A stretch of 64,000 bases of DNA, from the NCBI GenBank assembly GCA_965214995.1, contig CBDCCT010000002.1, positions 2,232,001 through 2,296,000 on the forward strand. The letters are read 5' to 3'. The DNA is from CBDCCT01 sp965214995. GTDB taxonomy: Bacteria; Deinococcota; Deinococci; Deinococcales; Trueperaceae. How positions within the stretch are numbered: position 1 is the stretch's first letter; each line of letters begins with the position of its first letter. The notes beneath the pieces were generated by a model that did no database searches, had not been told where the DNA came from, and saw only the letters and a program-made list of their open reading frames with translations. Below, piece by piece: positions 18,329 to 27,573 of this stretch. A program made the position numbers and the translations under genes.

Positions 18329-18400
18329 GATCCCCCCAGCCCCCCTTATTAAGGGGGAGCAAAGGCAAGTCCCCCTTAACAAGGGGGATTTAGGGGGATC
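18329..18400. repeat. 72-bp nested inverted repeat element
   Basis: Outer arms GATCCCCC (18329-18336) and GGGGGATC (18393-18400) enclose two short hairpins built from CCCCCTTATTAAGGGGG and CCCCCTTAACAAGGGGG. Sequences of this type are dispersed intergenic repeats in many bacteria and are likely non-autonomous mobile units. It sits in the gap between the exported protein and pncB. A minus-strand reading gives an apparent 63-codon frame that I reject. Confidence 0.7.
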
Positions 18401-18479
18401 TTGATGAGGCGCGCCGACTTCAGTTCTCCGTGGGGTGCAGTAAAGAGGGTACGGGTTGGCTCGCCCAGCCTCCCCTGAG

Positions 18480-18509
18480 TTGGGCGGCACAACCAAGATG
18501 GCGTATTCT
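18480..18509 (+). promoter_or_regulatory. promoter of pncB with leaderless start
   Basis: TTGGGC (18480-18485) and TATTCT (18504-18509) are 18 nt apart; the pncB ATG at 18516 begins 6 nt after the -10 box, so transcription and translation would start at the same place. Confidence 0.55.
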
Positions 18510-18515
18510 TAGCTC

Positions 18516-20066
18516 ATGACACCTTCCCAAACCCGTCTCGCCGAGGGCATCTTGTTTACCGACCAGTACCAGCTCACGATGGCGCAGCTCTACTACCGCA
18601 CGGGGCTTCACGACAAGCCGGTACAGTTCGACCACTTTTTTCGCCACTACCCCGACTACGGCACCCACAAGGCGGGCTACTGCGTGAACGCGGGGCTGGG
18701 CTGGCTCTTGGACTGGATGAAAGAGGCGCGCTTCGGTGACGAGGAGATTTCGCTCTTGCGCGCGCAAAGGGGCGAGGGCGGCAAAAGGCTTTTCGACGAC
18801 GATTTTTTAGGCTGGCTCCGCAAGAGCGACTTTACGAGCCTTAGTATGCGCGCGGTTCCCGAGGGGCGGGTGGTCCACCCGAACACGCCGCTGACGGTGG
18901 TCGAGGGGCCTTTGGCGATGGCGCAACTCCTGGAAACCTCGCTTCTAGCGCAGCTCAATTACCAAATTTTGGTTGCCACCAAGGCGTCGCGCATTCGTGA
19001 AAGCGCGCGGGGGGGGGCGGTGCTCGAGTTCGGCGTGCGGCGGGGCCAGGACCGGGGCGCGAACGCGGGCGCGCGCGCGGCGCTCATCGGCGGCGCGGAC
19101 TTCACCTCGAACGTCGGCATCTCGCACGTCTTGGGCTACCCGCCCAAGGGCACGCACGCGCACTCGATGGTGCAGCTTTTTATCGCGCTGGGGATGGGCG
19201 AACTGGAAGCTTTCCGCGCCTACGCCGAGACCTACCCCGACGCGTGCTTGCTGTTGGTTGACACGGTGAACACTTTGGGGAGCGGCGTGCCGCACGCAAT
19301 TACCGTGTTTGAGGAACTCCGGCGCAAGGGCCACGAGCCCGTCGGCATCCGCCTCGACTCGGGCGACTTGGCGTACCTTGCCATCCAAGCGGCCAAAATG
19401 CTCGACGAGGCCGGGTTCGGGGAGACCTCCATCGTCTTGTCGGGCGAGCTTGACGAGCTTGTCATCTGGCAGATTATCACCCAGATTGGCCTCGAGGCCC
19501 CCAGCTACGGCGTAGACCCCGCCGCGCTCATCTCGCGGCTCGTCTACGGCGTCGGCACGCGGCTTATTACGTCTGAAGGCGACCCCGCCTTGGGCGGCGT
19601 GTATAAGCTCGTCTCGGTCTGCGACGAGGGCGTCTGGCGGCCCGCCATCAAACTCTCCGACTCGCCCGAAAAGGTCCCCAACCCCGGCGACAAACGCGTC
19701 TGGCGCGTGTACGACCGGCGCGACCACGCGACCGCCGACTTGGTGAGTCTAGGCGCTGAGACCCCCCAGGCCGGGACCGAACTCGCTTTGCGGCACCCGA
19801 CGGACTCGAGCAAAAAGCGCGTTTTGCGCCCGCAGGACGTAACCGAAGTCGAGCCGCTTCTCATGGACATCTTGCGCGAGGGCGAGCTTGTTTACGACCT
19901 ACCCACGATTGACGAGATGCGCGCCCTCCGCGAACGGGACGTGGCGCGGCTCGACTCGGGCGTCAAGCGTCTGGTCAACCCGCACATCTACCACGTCTCG
20001 CTCACCCCGCCCCTCTGGACGCGCAAACGCGAACTTATGGCGTCGGTGGCGGAGAACGGCGTGTAG
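18516..20066 (+). CDS. pncB: nicotinate phosphoribosyltransferase
   Basis: NAD salvage enzyme that converts nicotinate and PRPP to nicotinate mononucleotide with ATP hydrolysis. The 516-aa protein shows FTDQYQLTMAQLYYRTG at the N-terminus, LEFGVRRGQDRGANAGARAALIGGADFTSNV near residue 170, the GTHAHSMVQ motif with the phosphorylatable His, and a glycine/Asp segment IRLDSGDLAYLA. Length matches the longer PncB class. No Shine-Dalgarno is present. Inverted GGTGTGGGGGAG/CTCCCCACC tracts about 20-60 nt past the stop may form a weak terminator. Confidence 0.93.
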   Translation: MTPSQTRLAEGILFTDQYQLTMAQLYYRTGLHDKPVQFDHFFRHYPDYGTHKAGYCVNAGLGWLLDWMKEARFGDEEISLLRAQRGEGGKRLFDDDFLGWLRKSDFTSLSMRAVPEGRVVHPNTPLTVVEGPLAMAQLLETSLLAQLNYQILVATKASRIRESARGGAVLEFGVRRGQDRGANAGARAALIGGADFTSNVGISHVLGYPPKGTHAHSMVQLFIALGMGELEAFRAYAETYPDACLLLVDTVNTLGSGVPHAITVFEELRRKGHEPVGIRLDSGDLAYLAIQAAKMLDEAGFGETSIVLSGELDELVIWQIITQIGLEAPSYGVDPAALISRLVYGVGTRLITSEGDPALGGVYKLVSVCDEGVWRPAIKLSDSPEKVPNPGDKRVWRVYDRRDHATADLVSLGAETPQAGTELALRHPTDSSKKRVLRPQDVTEVEPLLMDILREGELVYDLPTIDEMRALRERDVARLDSGVKRLVNPHIYHVSLTPPLWTRKRELMASVAENGV

Positions 20067-20228
20067 GGAGCGGGGGAGATTGAGGTGTGGGGGAGAAAGT
20101 TCAAGGGCCTTTACTCCCCACCTCCCTAAGCAGGTTCTCTGAAAATCACCGGTTGCTGCGCGCCGAGTAGGGACACAGACGGAATCCGCATTACCCACTC
20201 GCTATACTTAGAAGTAACGGAGGAACAC

Positions 20229-21416
20229 GTGAACATAGCCATTGCATCAGCCGTACGAACCCCCATCGCGTCTTTTCAGGGCGCGTTCGCTTCTCTTACC
20301 GCGCCCACACTGGGGGCCGCGGCCATCAAGGAGGCGGTGCAGCGCGCGAACCTTAAGCCCGAGGACGTCGATCTGGTCTTCATGGGCAACGTCCTCTCGG
20401 CGGGTATCGGTCAGGCCCCGGCGCGGCAGGCGGCCATCTATGCAGGCCTGCCCGAGACGACGCCCGCGGTGACGCTCAACAAGATGTGCGGGAGCGGGCT
20501 CGAGGCCATCATCCAGGCCGCGCGCGCCGTGGCCCTGGGCGACGCCGAAGTTGCCATAGCGGGCGGCATGGAGTCGATGACCAACGCGCCCTACCTGCTG
20601 CCGGGCGCGCGCGGCGGTTTGCGCATGGGCGATGCTAAAATGATCGACTCGATGGTCCACGACGGCCTCTGGGACGCCTACAACGACAAACACATGGGCT
20701 CGTGCGCCGAGGTGTGCGCGGACAAATACAGCTTCACGCGCGAGGACCAAGACGCTTTCGCCAGGTGCTCGTATGAGCGCGCTCAGGCCGCCACCAAAGA
20801 GGGCCGCTTCGACGCCGAAATCGTCCCGGTGGAGGTGGCGGGGCGCAAGGGCGACGTGAGCGTGGTCACCGAGGACGAGGAGCCGGGGCGGGTCAAGTTT
20901 GACAAAATGCCACAGTTGCGCCCGGTCTTTGAACGGGACGGCACCGTCACCGCCGCCAACGCCTCGACCATCAACGACGGTGCGGCGGCGCTGGTGGTCT
21001 GCTCGGAGGAGACGGCGAGGGCGCGCGGTATGAACGTACTGGCGACCATCCGGGGGAGCAGCGTCAACGCGCACGACCCCGCCTGGTTCACCACCGCCCC
21101 GGTGGGCGCGATGCGCAAACTTTTTGACAAGCTCGACTGGTCGCCGGACGAGGTTGATTTGTTCGAAATCAACGAGGCCTTTGCGGTGGTGCCGATGGCG
21201 GCCACCGAAGAGTTCGGGCTCGACGCGGGCAAGGTCAACGTGAACGGCGGCGCGGTGGCCCTGGGCCATCCCATCGGCGCGTCGGGGGCGCGCATCGTCA
21301 CGACGCTGCTGCACGCGCTTCGGCAGCGCGGGGGCGGGCGCGGCGTCGCGGCTATTTGCATCGGCGGCGGGGAGGCGCTGGCGCTGGGGGTTGAAGCTGG
21401 AAGTTCGCGCTCGTAA
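20229..21416 (+). CDS. acetyl-CoA acetyltransferase (thiolase)
   Basis: Condenses two acetyl-CoA or cleaves acetoacetyl-CoA; 395 aa, the normal biosynthetic thiolase length. The nucleophilic Cys is in LNKMCGSGLEAI (near residue 89), the His in GGAVALGHPIGASGARI (near 348) and the second Cys in AAICIGGGEALAL (near 378). The GTG start has GGAGG 7 nt upstream, and TATACT at 20203-20208 is a likely -10 box. No other fatty-acid or polyhydroxyalkanoate gene is next to it, so its pathway is open. Confidence 0.92.
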   Translation: MNIAIASAVRTPIASFQGAFASLTAPTLGAAAIKEAVQRANLKPEDVDLVFMGNVLSAGIGQAPARQAAIYAGLPETTPAVTLNKMCGSGLEAIIQAARAVALGDAEVAIAGGMESMTNAPYLLPGARGGLRMGDAKMIDSMVHDGLWDAYNDKHMGSCAEVCADKYSFTREDQDAFARCSYERAQAATKEGRFDAEIVPVEVAGRKGDVSVVTEDEEPGRVKFDKMPQLRPVFERDGTVTAANASTINDGAAALVVCSEETARARGMNVLATIRGSSVNAHDPAWFTTAPVGAMRKLFDKLDWSPDEVDLFEINEAFAVVPMAATEEFGLDAGKVNVNGGAVALGHPIGASGARIVTTLLHALRQRGGGRGVAAICIGGGEALALGVEAGSSRS

Positions 21417-21519
21417 GCGGTTCATATACCTTTTACGGTCTACAAACCTCTACGCTGGTTGAGGGTTCGGTTGTGCCGGAGGGAGCGCGGCCCATGCGCC
21501 TCAGCAGGCCACGCTTCAG

Positions 21520-21741
21520 TCAGAATATCAGGCCCGCCGCGCACGCCTTGGCCCTGGCGCGGGGCACGGCGGGCGTGCCTCCCGGTGCAGCTTGATACAC
21601 GCGGACGACTTTATAGTAGGGCGCGCGCGCCTCGAGCGCGGCGGTATTGACCAGCACCCCGTGCGCGCCGTGCCACAGGTCGGCGTCGTGCGCGTCTTGA
21701 TGCCAGGTTTCTTTGGGCAGGTTCGTGTTGCTCGTGTTCAT
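21520..21741 (-). CDS. small hypothetical protein
   Basis: A 73-aa frame with a good ribosome site (GGGAGGAG before ATG 21741). The N-terminal half is rich in His, Trp and Asp (KETWHQDAHDADLWHGAHGVLVN), the middle reads APYYKVVRVYQAAPGG and the end is Ala/Arg-rich. I do not recognise a family. It lies 76 nt downstream of the response regulator on the same strand and could be the last gene of that transcript. The His/Asp-rich start might bind metal, but that is only suggestion. Confidence 0.5.
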   Translation of the reverse strand: MNTSNTNLPKETWHQDAHDADLWHGAHGVLVNTAALEARAPYYKVVRVYQAAPGGTPAVPRARAKACAAGLIF

Positions 21742-21817
21742 CGTTCTCTCCTCCCGGTCTTTTGACCTTGTGAGAGCTTACGAAAACACGCGTGACCGCA
21801 GCGTGACCAGAGTGAAC

Positions 21818-22567
21818 TCAGGCCTTGTCGCGTTCCGCCACGCCCTCCGGCGTGAACTTGTACCCCACGCCCCAGACGGTGTGAAAATAGACCGGGCGGC
21901 TCGGCTCCGGCTCGAAGAGTTTGCGCAGCCGCATCACGAAATTGTCCACGGTGCGTGAACTCGGGAACGCGTCGTCGCCCCAGACGGCGTCCAGAATGTC
22001 GTCGCGGCTCACGACTTCGTTTTTGCGTTTCGAGAGGAGTTTGAGGATGCCCAATTCGCGTTCACCCAGGGGCTCGGTGGAGCCGTCCGCCAGGGCTGCC
22101 GTCCAGCGCCGGAAGTCCACCCGGTGCCCGCCAAAGGAGAAGGTCGCGTCGGCTGGTTCGCTGTCCTCTCCCGTCCGCTCTACCTGACCCCAGCGCTGCC
22201 GCCGCAGCATGTTCTGCACGCGCAGCAAAAACTCGGGAAGGTGAAAGGGCTTAGGCAAATAGTCGTCGCCGCCCGCCAGGAGGCCCCGCACGCGGTCCTC
22301 GGGGCCGCCCTTGGCGCTCAAAAAAAGGACCGGCGTGGTGTCGCCCGCCCCGCGCATCCTCCCGCAGAGGCTGTAGCCGTCGAGAAACGGCAGCATCACG
22401 TCGAGCACGACGAGGTCGGGACGGAGTTCTTCCCACGCGCCCTGCCCCGCGCGCCCGTCGGGGGCAACGGTCACCTCAAGACCCTCTTCGGTGAGGTTGT
22501 CGGCAAGAATCTCGGCCATCGTCGCCTCGTCTTCGATGATGAGGACGCGCGGGGTGTGGGACGTCAT
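21818..22567 (-). CDS. OmpR-family response regulator
   Basis: DNA-binding partner of the sensor kinase encoded just upstream. The 249-aa protein has a receiver domain (residues 7-120) with the acidic pair EDE, phospho-acceptor Asp near residue 56 in VVLDVMLP and Lys in YLPKPF, then a winged helix (about 150-240) with GERELGILKLLSKRKNEVVSRDDILDAVWG and SSRTVDNFVMRLRKLFEP. Its ATG overlaps the kinase stop by 4 nt, so the two are coupled. Position after hemACDB suggests co-expression with heme synthesis. Confidence 0.93.
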   Translation of the reverse strand: MTSHTPRVLIIEDEATMAEILADNLTEEGLEVTVAPDGRAGQGAWEELRPDLVVLDVMLPFLDGYSLCGRMRGAGDTTPVLFLSAKGGPEDRVRGLLAGGDDYLPKPFHLPEFLLRVQNMLRRQRWGQVERTGEDSEPADATFSFGGHRVDFRRWTAALADGSTEPLGERELGILKLLSKRKNEVVSRDDILDAVWGDDAFPSSRTVDNFVMRLRKLFEPEPSRPVYFHTVWGVGYKFTPEGVAERDKA

Positions 22568-23703
22568 GCGGGCTCCCTGGCGGGCTGGACCGCTCGAGCC
22601 TCCAAGCGCCGCGGCAGCACCACGCTAAAACGCGTGCCCTGCGGCAGTCTTTCACAGCGCACCCAGCCGTTCATCGCCTCCGTCATCGTCTTGACCAGAT
22701 GGAGCCCCAGCCCCACCCCGGTGGACTCGCGCGTGAGCTCGTTGCCGACGCGGTAGAACTTGTCGAACACGCGCCGCGTCTCGCCCTCGCCGATTCCGAC
22801 GCCCTCGTCCTCGACGTGCAGAACGGCGAGGTGATGTTTAGAAAAGAGCCTCACCGTCACCTGTTTTTGAGGCTGCGGGCTGTATTTAACCGCGTTGTCG
22901 AGTAGGTTGCCCAGCACGATGCCGAACGCCGCCCCGTCGAGCGACACGGGGAGCGGCTGGGGGCTGTAGTGGACGCTTAGGGAAGCGCCCCTGGCCTCGA
23001 GCCCCCCGCGTAAGCTCTCAACGGTCCCGCGCACCGCCTCGTTGAGGTCGGCGGCTTGCAGGTGGGTTGGGGTCCTCCCGCCCTCGAGCCTCGCCGAGGC
23101 CAGTACCTGTTCGGAGGTGGTCTCGAGGCGCGAGAGTTCGCGCTCCATCTTTTCTAAATACTGACGCTGCTTCTCAGGATTCAGCGCGCGGTAGAGCGCG
23201 GTCTCAATAAGGAGGCGGAGCGTGCCCAAAGGCGTTTTGAACTCGTGTGTGATGGCCGACAGAAAGTTCTGCTGGCGGCGCTTGAGTTCGCGTTCGGCGC
23301 GCAGGCTCCGCGCGATGATGTAAAGCCCGCAGAGGACAACGAGGACGAAAAAAGGTCCCTCAAAAGCGAACATACGGACAAAACCGTTCTGCCGCTCTCT
23401 AAACGCCGCCACTTGAGACGAATCAAGAACGAAGCGCCCACCGCTAAGTTGCAGGTGCGGGTAATCGCGCATCAACTCATCAATTAACGCCTCGTCCCCC
23501 GGCGCACGTTCCAGCGCAGCGTTGGCGGCCTCCACGTCCTTTTCCCATGTCTGAAGCGTCGTCCGCGTTACGTCCGTGATGTATGAATGCTGAAACACAA
23601 TCCACCACACCACCTGCGCGAGCACGAAAACGATGATGACGCCAAAGGCGACGCGCGTGGCGGTGGGGGAGGTAGAAGAAGGGCGTTTGAGGGGGAAGCG
23701 CAT
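22564..23703 (-). CDS. membrane sensor histidine kinase
   Basis: A 379-aa kinase with two transmembrane segments (about residues 18-38 and 113-131) enclosing an extracytoplasmic sensor of about 75 residues. The H-box ITHEFKTPLGTLRLLIETA has the phospho-His near 153; ATP-binding boxes are GNLLDNAVKYSP (N), VEDEGVGIG (G1) and GVGLGLHLVK (G2), all intact. Start is 28 nt after the hemB stop, so it is likely part of the hem operon. The signal is unknown; heme-related stress would fit the context (inference). Confidence 0.92.
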   Translation of the reverse strand: MRFPLKRPSSTSPTATRVAFGVIIVFVLAQVVWWIVFQHSYITDVTRTTLQTWEKDVEAANAALERAPGDEALIDELMRDYPHLQLSGGRFVLDSSQVAAFRERQNGFVRMFAFEGPFFVLVVLCGLYIIARSLRAERELKRRQQNFLSAITHEFKTPLGTLRLLIETALYRALNPEKQRQYLEKMERELSRLETTSEQVLASARLEGGRTPTHLQAADLNEAVRGTVESLRGGLEARGASLSVHYSPQPLPVSLDGAAFGIVLGNLLDNAVKYSPQPQKQVTVRLFSKHHLAVLHVEDEGVGIGEGETRRVFDKFYRVGNELTRESTGVGLGLHLVKTMTEAMNGWVRCERLPQGTRFSVVLPRRLEARAVQPAREPA

Positions 23704-23730
23704 AGGTTTAGGGGTTGAGGAGCGAGTGAA

Positions 23731-24804
23731 TCACGCCAGCCAGCCCTCGGTCAGGGCCTCGAGCGCGTGATACGAGATAATCAAATCGGCCCCGGCGCGG
23801 CGGATGGACAGCAAACTCTCGCGCACCGCCGCGGCCTCATCAAGCACGCCCGCCGCTGCGGCGGCCTTGAGCATCGCGTATTCGCCCGAGACGTTGTAGG
23901 CCACCAGCGGCAGCGTGGTCTGCGGGCGCAGCCGAGCCAGAATGTCGAGGTAGGGCAGCGCGGGCTTGACCATCAGCATGTCCGCGCCCTCGGCCTCATC
24001 CAAAGCGGCCTCGCGCTGCGCCTCGCGGGCGTTGCGCGGGTCCATCTGGTAGGTTTTGCGATTACTCGGCGGCGTCATACCGTTGTGACGGGCTGCGTTC
24101 CCCTGCGGTGCTGAGCCCGCCGCCTCTCTAAAGGGTCCATAAAAGGCCGACGCGTACTTGACCGCATACGAAAGGATGCTTACCTCCGCAAAGCCTGCCG
24201 CGTCGAGCGCGCCTCGGATGTGGCCCACCCGCCCGTCCATCATGTCCGACGGCGAGACCATGTCCGCGCCCGCCTCGGCGTGGGTGAGGGCCATGTCGGA
24301 CAAGCGGCGGAGGCTCGAGTCGTTGTCCACCACCAGCTCAGCCTTCGGGCCGCGTGGCGCTCCTAACAACCCGCAGTGCCCGTGGTCGGTGTAACCGCAC
24401 AGGCACACGTCGGTGATGAGCACTAAGTCGTCGCCAAAAGCTCTTTTCGCCTCGAGCAGCGCCGCGGGCACGGGGCCGCGCGGGTCGCTCGCCGCCGCGC
24501 CCGTCGGTGACTTAGTGTCGGCGGGCACGACGCCGAAAAGGACGGCGGAGCGGACGCCGAGGTTAAGGGCGCGCTCGAGCTCGCGCAGCAGCTTGTCAAC
24601 GCTCAAGCGCGACACGCCGGGGAGGGAGCCGACGGGCTCCTCGGCGTCGCGTCCGGGAACGACGAAAAAGGGGGCGATGAAGCCTCGGGGCTCGAGCGCC
24701 GTCTCCGCGACGAGCGCGCGCATGGCGGCGCTTCCGCGCAACCGGCGTGGGCGTTGGGTGATGTTTGCTGTGTCTTTTGTAAGGCGCTCTCTAACCGTCG
24801 TCAC
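23731..24804 (-). CDS. hemB: delta-aminolevulinic acid dehydratase (porphobilinogen synthase)
   Basis: Condenses two 5-aminolevulinate molecules to porphobilinogen. The 357-aa protein has the zinc-site motif DVCLCGYTDHGHCG (near residue 133), the Schiff-base lysine region SYAVKYASAFYGPFREA and the catalytic lysine in LMVKPALPYLDIL. The three cysteines indicate a zinc-dependent form. The GTG start overlaps the hemD stop by 4 nt; last of the four hem genes here. Confidence 0.94.
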   Translation of the reverse strand: MTTVRERLTKDTANITQRPRRLRGSAAMRALVAETALEPRGFIAPFFVVPGRDAEEPVGSLPGVSRLSVDKLLRELERALNLGVRSAVLFGVVPADTKSPTGAAASDPRGPVPAALLEAKRAFGDDLVLITDVCLCGYTDHGHCGLLGAPRGPKAELVVDNDSSLRRLSDMALTHAEAGADMVSPSDMMDGRVGHIRGALDAAGFAEVSILSYAVKYASAFYGPFREAAGSAPQGNAARHNGMTPPSNRKTYQMDPRNAREAQREAALDEAEGADMLMVKPALPYLDILARLRPQTTLPLVAYNVSGEYAMLKAAAAAGVLDEAAAVRESLLSIRRAGADLIISYHALEALTEGWLA

Positions 24805-25499
24805 GCTTCTACCAACCTCTCAATGACTTCGATGACTGCCGCCGCGTTGGGGCGTTCGGCGCATTCGGCCCGCCAGCCGCGCGCCGCCACCGCGTCCGCA
24901 GTGCTCGGCCCCAGGGTCACGAGCCGCGCCCGCGCGCCCACCTCGTCGGGCAGACCCTCTACCGTTGAAGGGCTGCTTAGGATGACCACGTCCACACCCT
25001 TGATATCATCCGGCCACTCGAGCCCCACCGTCTTATAAATCACCACCGGGTAGGTTTCAAGCCCGTGCCGCACCAGGGTATCGCGCAGGGTCGGAAGCGC
25101 CCGGTTCCCTTGGGGCAGACCCACCGGACCCGCCCCGCCCCTTTCCAAGAATACCGCCGCCAGCCCCGCCGCATTCTGGGGCTCGCCCACAAGCGAGACT
25201 TCGCCTCCGCCCTGTAAAAGCGCCCGCGCGGTCTTGCCGCCCACCGCGCCCAAGCGTGAGCCGTTCAGAGAAGCATCCTCCAAAGGAAGGCCCAACGCCT
25301 CCCACGCTTCAACACCCGCTGGGGAGGTAAAGAGCAGCCAGGGGAGACTGATAAGCGCCCGCGCCGCCTCGCGCACCGCGGGGGTGAGCAGGGGCGTGGT
25401 TTGGATGAGAGGCACCCGCACCACGTCAAAGCCGCGCGCTTGCAGAGCCCCCTCGAGCCCCTCCAGCCGCCCCTCCGACTGCGTCAGCGCCACCCTCAC
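24801..25499 (-). CDS. hemD: uroporphyrinogen-III synthase
   Basis: Closes hydroxymethylbilane to uroporphyrinogen III with inversion of ring D. HemD diverges strongly; this 232-aa protein shows the general pattern RVALTQSEGRLEGLEGALQARGFDVVRVPLIQT, LFTSPAGVEAWEALGL, LGAVGGKTARAL and VVILSSPSTVEGLPDEVG. The frame runs back to 25604 inside hemC, but the GTG at 25499 overlaps the hemC stop (GTGA) and begins at the first beta strand. Position between hemC and hemB supports the call. Confidence 0.88.
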   Translation of the reverse strand: MRVALTQSEGRLEGLEGALQARGFDVVRVPLIQTTPLLTPAVREAARALISLPWLLFTSPAGVEAWEALGLPLEDASLNGSRLGAVGGKTARALLQGGGEVSLVGEPQNAAGLAAVFLERGGAGPVGLPQGNRALPTLRDTLVRHGLETYPVVIYKTVGLEWPDDIKGVDVVILSSPSTVEGLPDEVGARARLVTLGPSTADAVAARGWRAECAERPNAAAVIEVIERLVEA

Positions 25500-26389
25500 G
25501 CCCCTACCCCCAGCGGCGCGGGCCGCCCCAGCGCCTCGTAGGCGAGCATCGCCGCGCCCTCGGACGAGGGGTGGCTGACGACGACGTGCTGGCCCTCGTA
25601 CCAAGCGCGGAGCGTGACCTCGCTCCCGTCAAAGGTGGCGTGCGCGCCCAGCGCGAGCTGGCAGCCGCCCTGGAGCATTCCCATGAGCCCGCGCTCGGCG
25701 GCCACGGCGCGGTAGGCGCGGACCGAGTGGAGGTCGGTGAGGGCTGAGGCTAAGTCGTAGTCGTCGCGGCGGATTTCCAGGGCCAGCACGCCCTGCGCGG
25801 GGGCGGGGACGAAGAGGGAGGGCTCGAGCGCTCTTACCTCCAAACCGGAAAGCTCGAGGCCCAGCCGCTCCAGACCCGCCGCCGCCAACAGAACCGCGTC
25901 ATACCCGCCGTCCCGCAACTTTTGCACCCGCGTCGGCACGTTGCCGCGAAGCTCCTCCACCGTCACGTCGGGCCGGAGGTGCAACACCTGCGAGCGCCGC
26001 CGCGCTGCGCTCGTGCCCACCGTCGCTCTCTTCTTAAGAGGCAGCCCCTCGGCGTCCGCGTCAAAGGATTCGGGGCGCACCAAGAGCACGTCTCGAGGGT
26101 CAGCACGCTCGCTCACCGCGGCAATCTCTAAACCTGGCATCCGCGCGCTCGGCAGGTCCTTGTGCGAATGCACCGCCACGTCCGCTTGGCCATCCGCAAC
26201 CGCGTCCTGCACAGCCTTGGTAAAAAAGCCCTGGCCTTGCATCAGCGCGAAGGGTTGATACTCCCGGTCGCCCTGGGTTTCGATAAGGACGAGTTCGGTC
26301 TTGTGTCCCAAACCGTTGAGTTTGTCCGCGACCCAATGGGCTTGCCAGAGGGCGAGCTGGCTTTTGCGGGTGGCGATGCGGACGTTCAC
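25496..26389 (-). CDS. hemC: hydroxymethylbilane synthase (porphobilinogen deaminase)
   Basis: Polymerises four porphobilinogens on a dipyrromethane cofactor. The 297-aa protein has the full catalytic set: RIATRKSQLALWQA near the N-terminus, VHSHKDLPS with the catalytic Asp, VGTSAARRRSQV and RGNVPTRVQKL with substrate-binding arginines, FVPAPAQG, and the cofactor-anchoring Cys in LQGGCQLALGAH. GTG overlaps the hemA stop by 4 nt. This intact copy contrasts with the degenerate paralogue at 62314-63186. Confidence 0.94.
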   Translation of the reverse strand: MNVRIATRKSQLALWQAHWVADKLNGLGHKTELVLIETQGDREYQPFALMQGQGFFTKAVQDAVADGQADVAVHSHKDLPSARMPGLEIAAVSERADPRDVLLVRPESFDADAEGLPLKKRATVGTSAARRRSQVLHLRPDVTVEELRGNVPTRVQKLRDGGYDAVLLAAAGLERLGLELSGLEVRALEPSLFVPAPAQGVLALEIRRDDYDLASALTDLHSVRAYRAVAAERGLMGMLQGGCQLALGAHATFDGSEVTLRAWYEGQHVVVSHPSSEGAAMLAYEALGRPAPLGVGA

Positions 26390-27573
26390 CTTGTACCCGT
26401 TTCTACGAGTTCAATGTCCGTTAGACCGGCCTCCGTTAGGAACGTCTGGGCGGCCTCGAGCCCGTGCGCCCGCGCCACCGCCCGCAGGCCCTTGATGGGC
26501 ACGTGGGCGAACTTGTGCGCGAGCCGCGCCGCCTCGTCCTTGGGCAGCGCGTCGCCGATGGTCTCCAAGTACATGTCTCTAAGGCGCTTGATGGAGGGTC
26601 CCAAAAGCCGCTCGGTCCACTCTGTTAAAGCAGCCTCCACCTCCTCTTGCACCACGCCCTCGGCCTTGGCAAGCCTGTCAGAAAGTTCGCTCCGCCGCTC
26701 CCGGCCCGCCGCCTGGAGCGTGTCCACGTCGAGCACGCGCACCCCGCGGCGTGCGGCGGCGTCTTTGCAGACGTTGCGCGGCAGACCCAAATCCACGATG
26801 AGAGAAATATTCGGGAGCTTCGCCAACAGCGCGTCGTCCACCAAATCTTTTACGGGCGTGGCGCATACAAGAGCGTCAACGTGGGGCGGGTTCGCCAAGA
26901 AACACGTAAGCCCCATACTCTCCCCGCCCAAGTGCTTCGCAAGCTGCCGCGCCCGCGTGGGCGTGCGGTTGGCAATGATGAGCTTTATATTGGGCAGCGC
27001 GGCGAGCGTTTTGGCCGCGAGCGTGCCCATCTCGCCCGCGCCGAGCACCGCGACGGTGCCGCCACTGGGAAGCGCCCGCACGAGTTCGGGGCGCGCGAGG
27101 GAAAAAAGTGACGTGTGCAAAGGCGCGAGCGCCACCTCACGCCGGACGCGTTTGGCGATGCGCAGCGCGGTAGAGAGCGCGAACGAGGTGGTCTTACCCG
27201 TCGTGCCCGCCCGCCGCGCGCGCTCAAAAGCGCTCCGCACCTGCGCCATAATCTGGTCCTCGCCAGGGTTCAAGGAGTCGAGCGATGCGGCGATGCGAGT
27301 GAGCTGTTCCAGCGCGCCCTCGCCCACGTATGCATAAGGCCGCGCCGCCACCCCAGGCGGCGTGAGCTTGCGCCGCGCCTCCTCCAAACTCAGGCCCTCG
27401 GGCAGCCTCACCACCAAGTCCCAGCGGTTGCAGGTGACGAGCGGGACCCACTCGTCAAAGTCGAGAGCGCCGGGTTGCGCGAGACGGGTTTCTGAAAAGG
27501 CGTTTTGCCATCTCTCGAGCGCCGCCGCGCCCCCCCGACGGTGCGACACGCCGATAAGTGCTAAACGTTCCAC
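26386..27573 (-). CDS. hemA: glutamyl-tRNA reductase
   Basis: First committed step of C5-pathway heme synthesis, reducing glutamyl-tRNA to glutamate-1-semialdehyde. At 395 aa it has the catalytic Cys in PLVTCNRWDLV (near residue 49), the NADPH Rossmann segment VAVLGAGEMGTLAAKTLA near 170, and a C-terminal dimerisation helix. The N-terminus LIGVSHRRGG is typical. No Shine-Dalgarno; TATCAT 7 nt before the GTG suggests a leaderless transcript beginning the operon hemA-hemC-hemD-hemB-kinase-regulator. Confidence 0.93.
   Translation of the reverse strand: MERLALIGVSHRRGGAAALERWQNAFSETRLAQPGALDFDEWVPLVTCNRWDLVVRLPEGLSLEEARRKLTPPGVAARPYAYVGEGALEQLTRIAASLDSLNPGEDQIMAQVRSAFERARRAGTTGKTTSFALSTALRIAKRVRREVALAPLHTSLFSLARPELVRALPSGGTVAVLGAGEMGTLAAKTLAALPNIKLIIANRTPTRARQLAKHLGGESMGLTCFLANPPHVDALVCATPVKDLVDDALLAKLPNISLIVDLGLPRNVCKDAAARRGVRVLDVDTLQAAGRERRSELSDRLAKAEGVVQEEVEAALTEWTERLLGPSIKRLRDMYLETIGDALPKDEAARLAHKFAHVPIKGLRAVARAHGLEAAQTFLTEAGLTDIELVETGTR

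Noticed and set aside
18305..18496. Minus-strand 63-codon frame with PPKSPLLRGT
   Set aside because: This reading is typical of the dispersed CCCCCTTA repeat and not of a protein gene.
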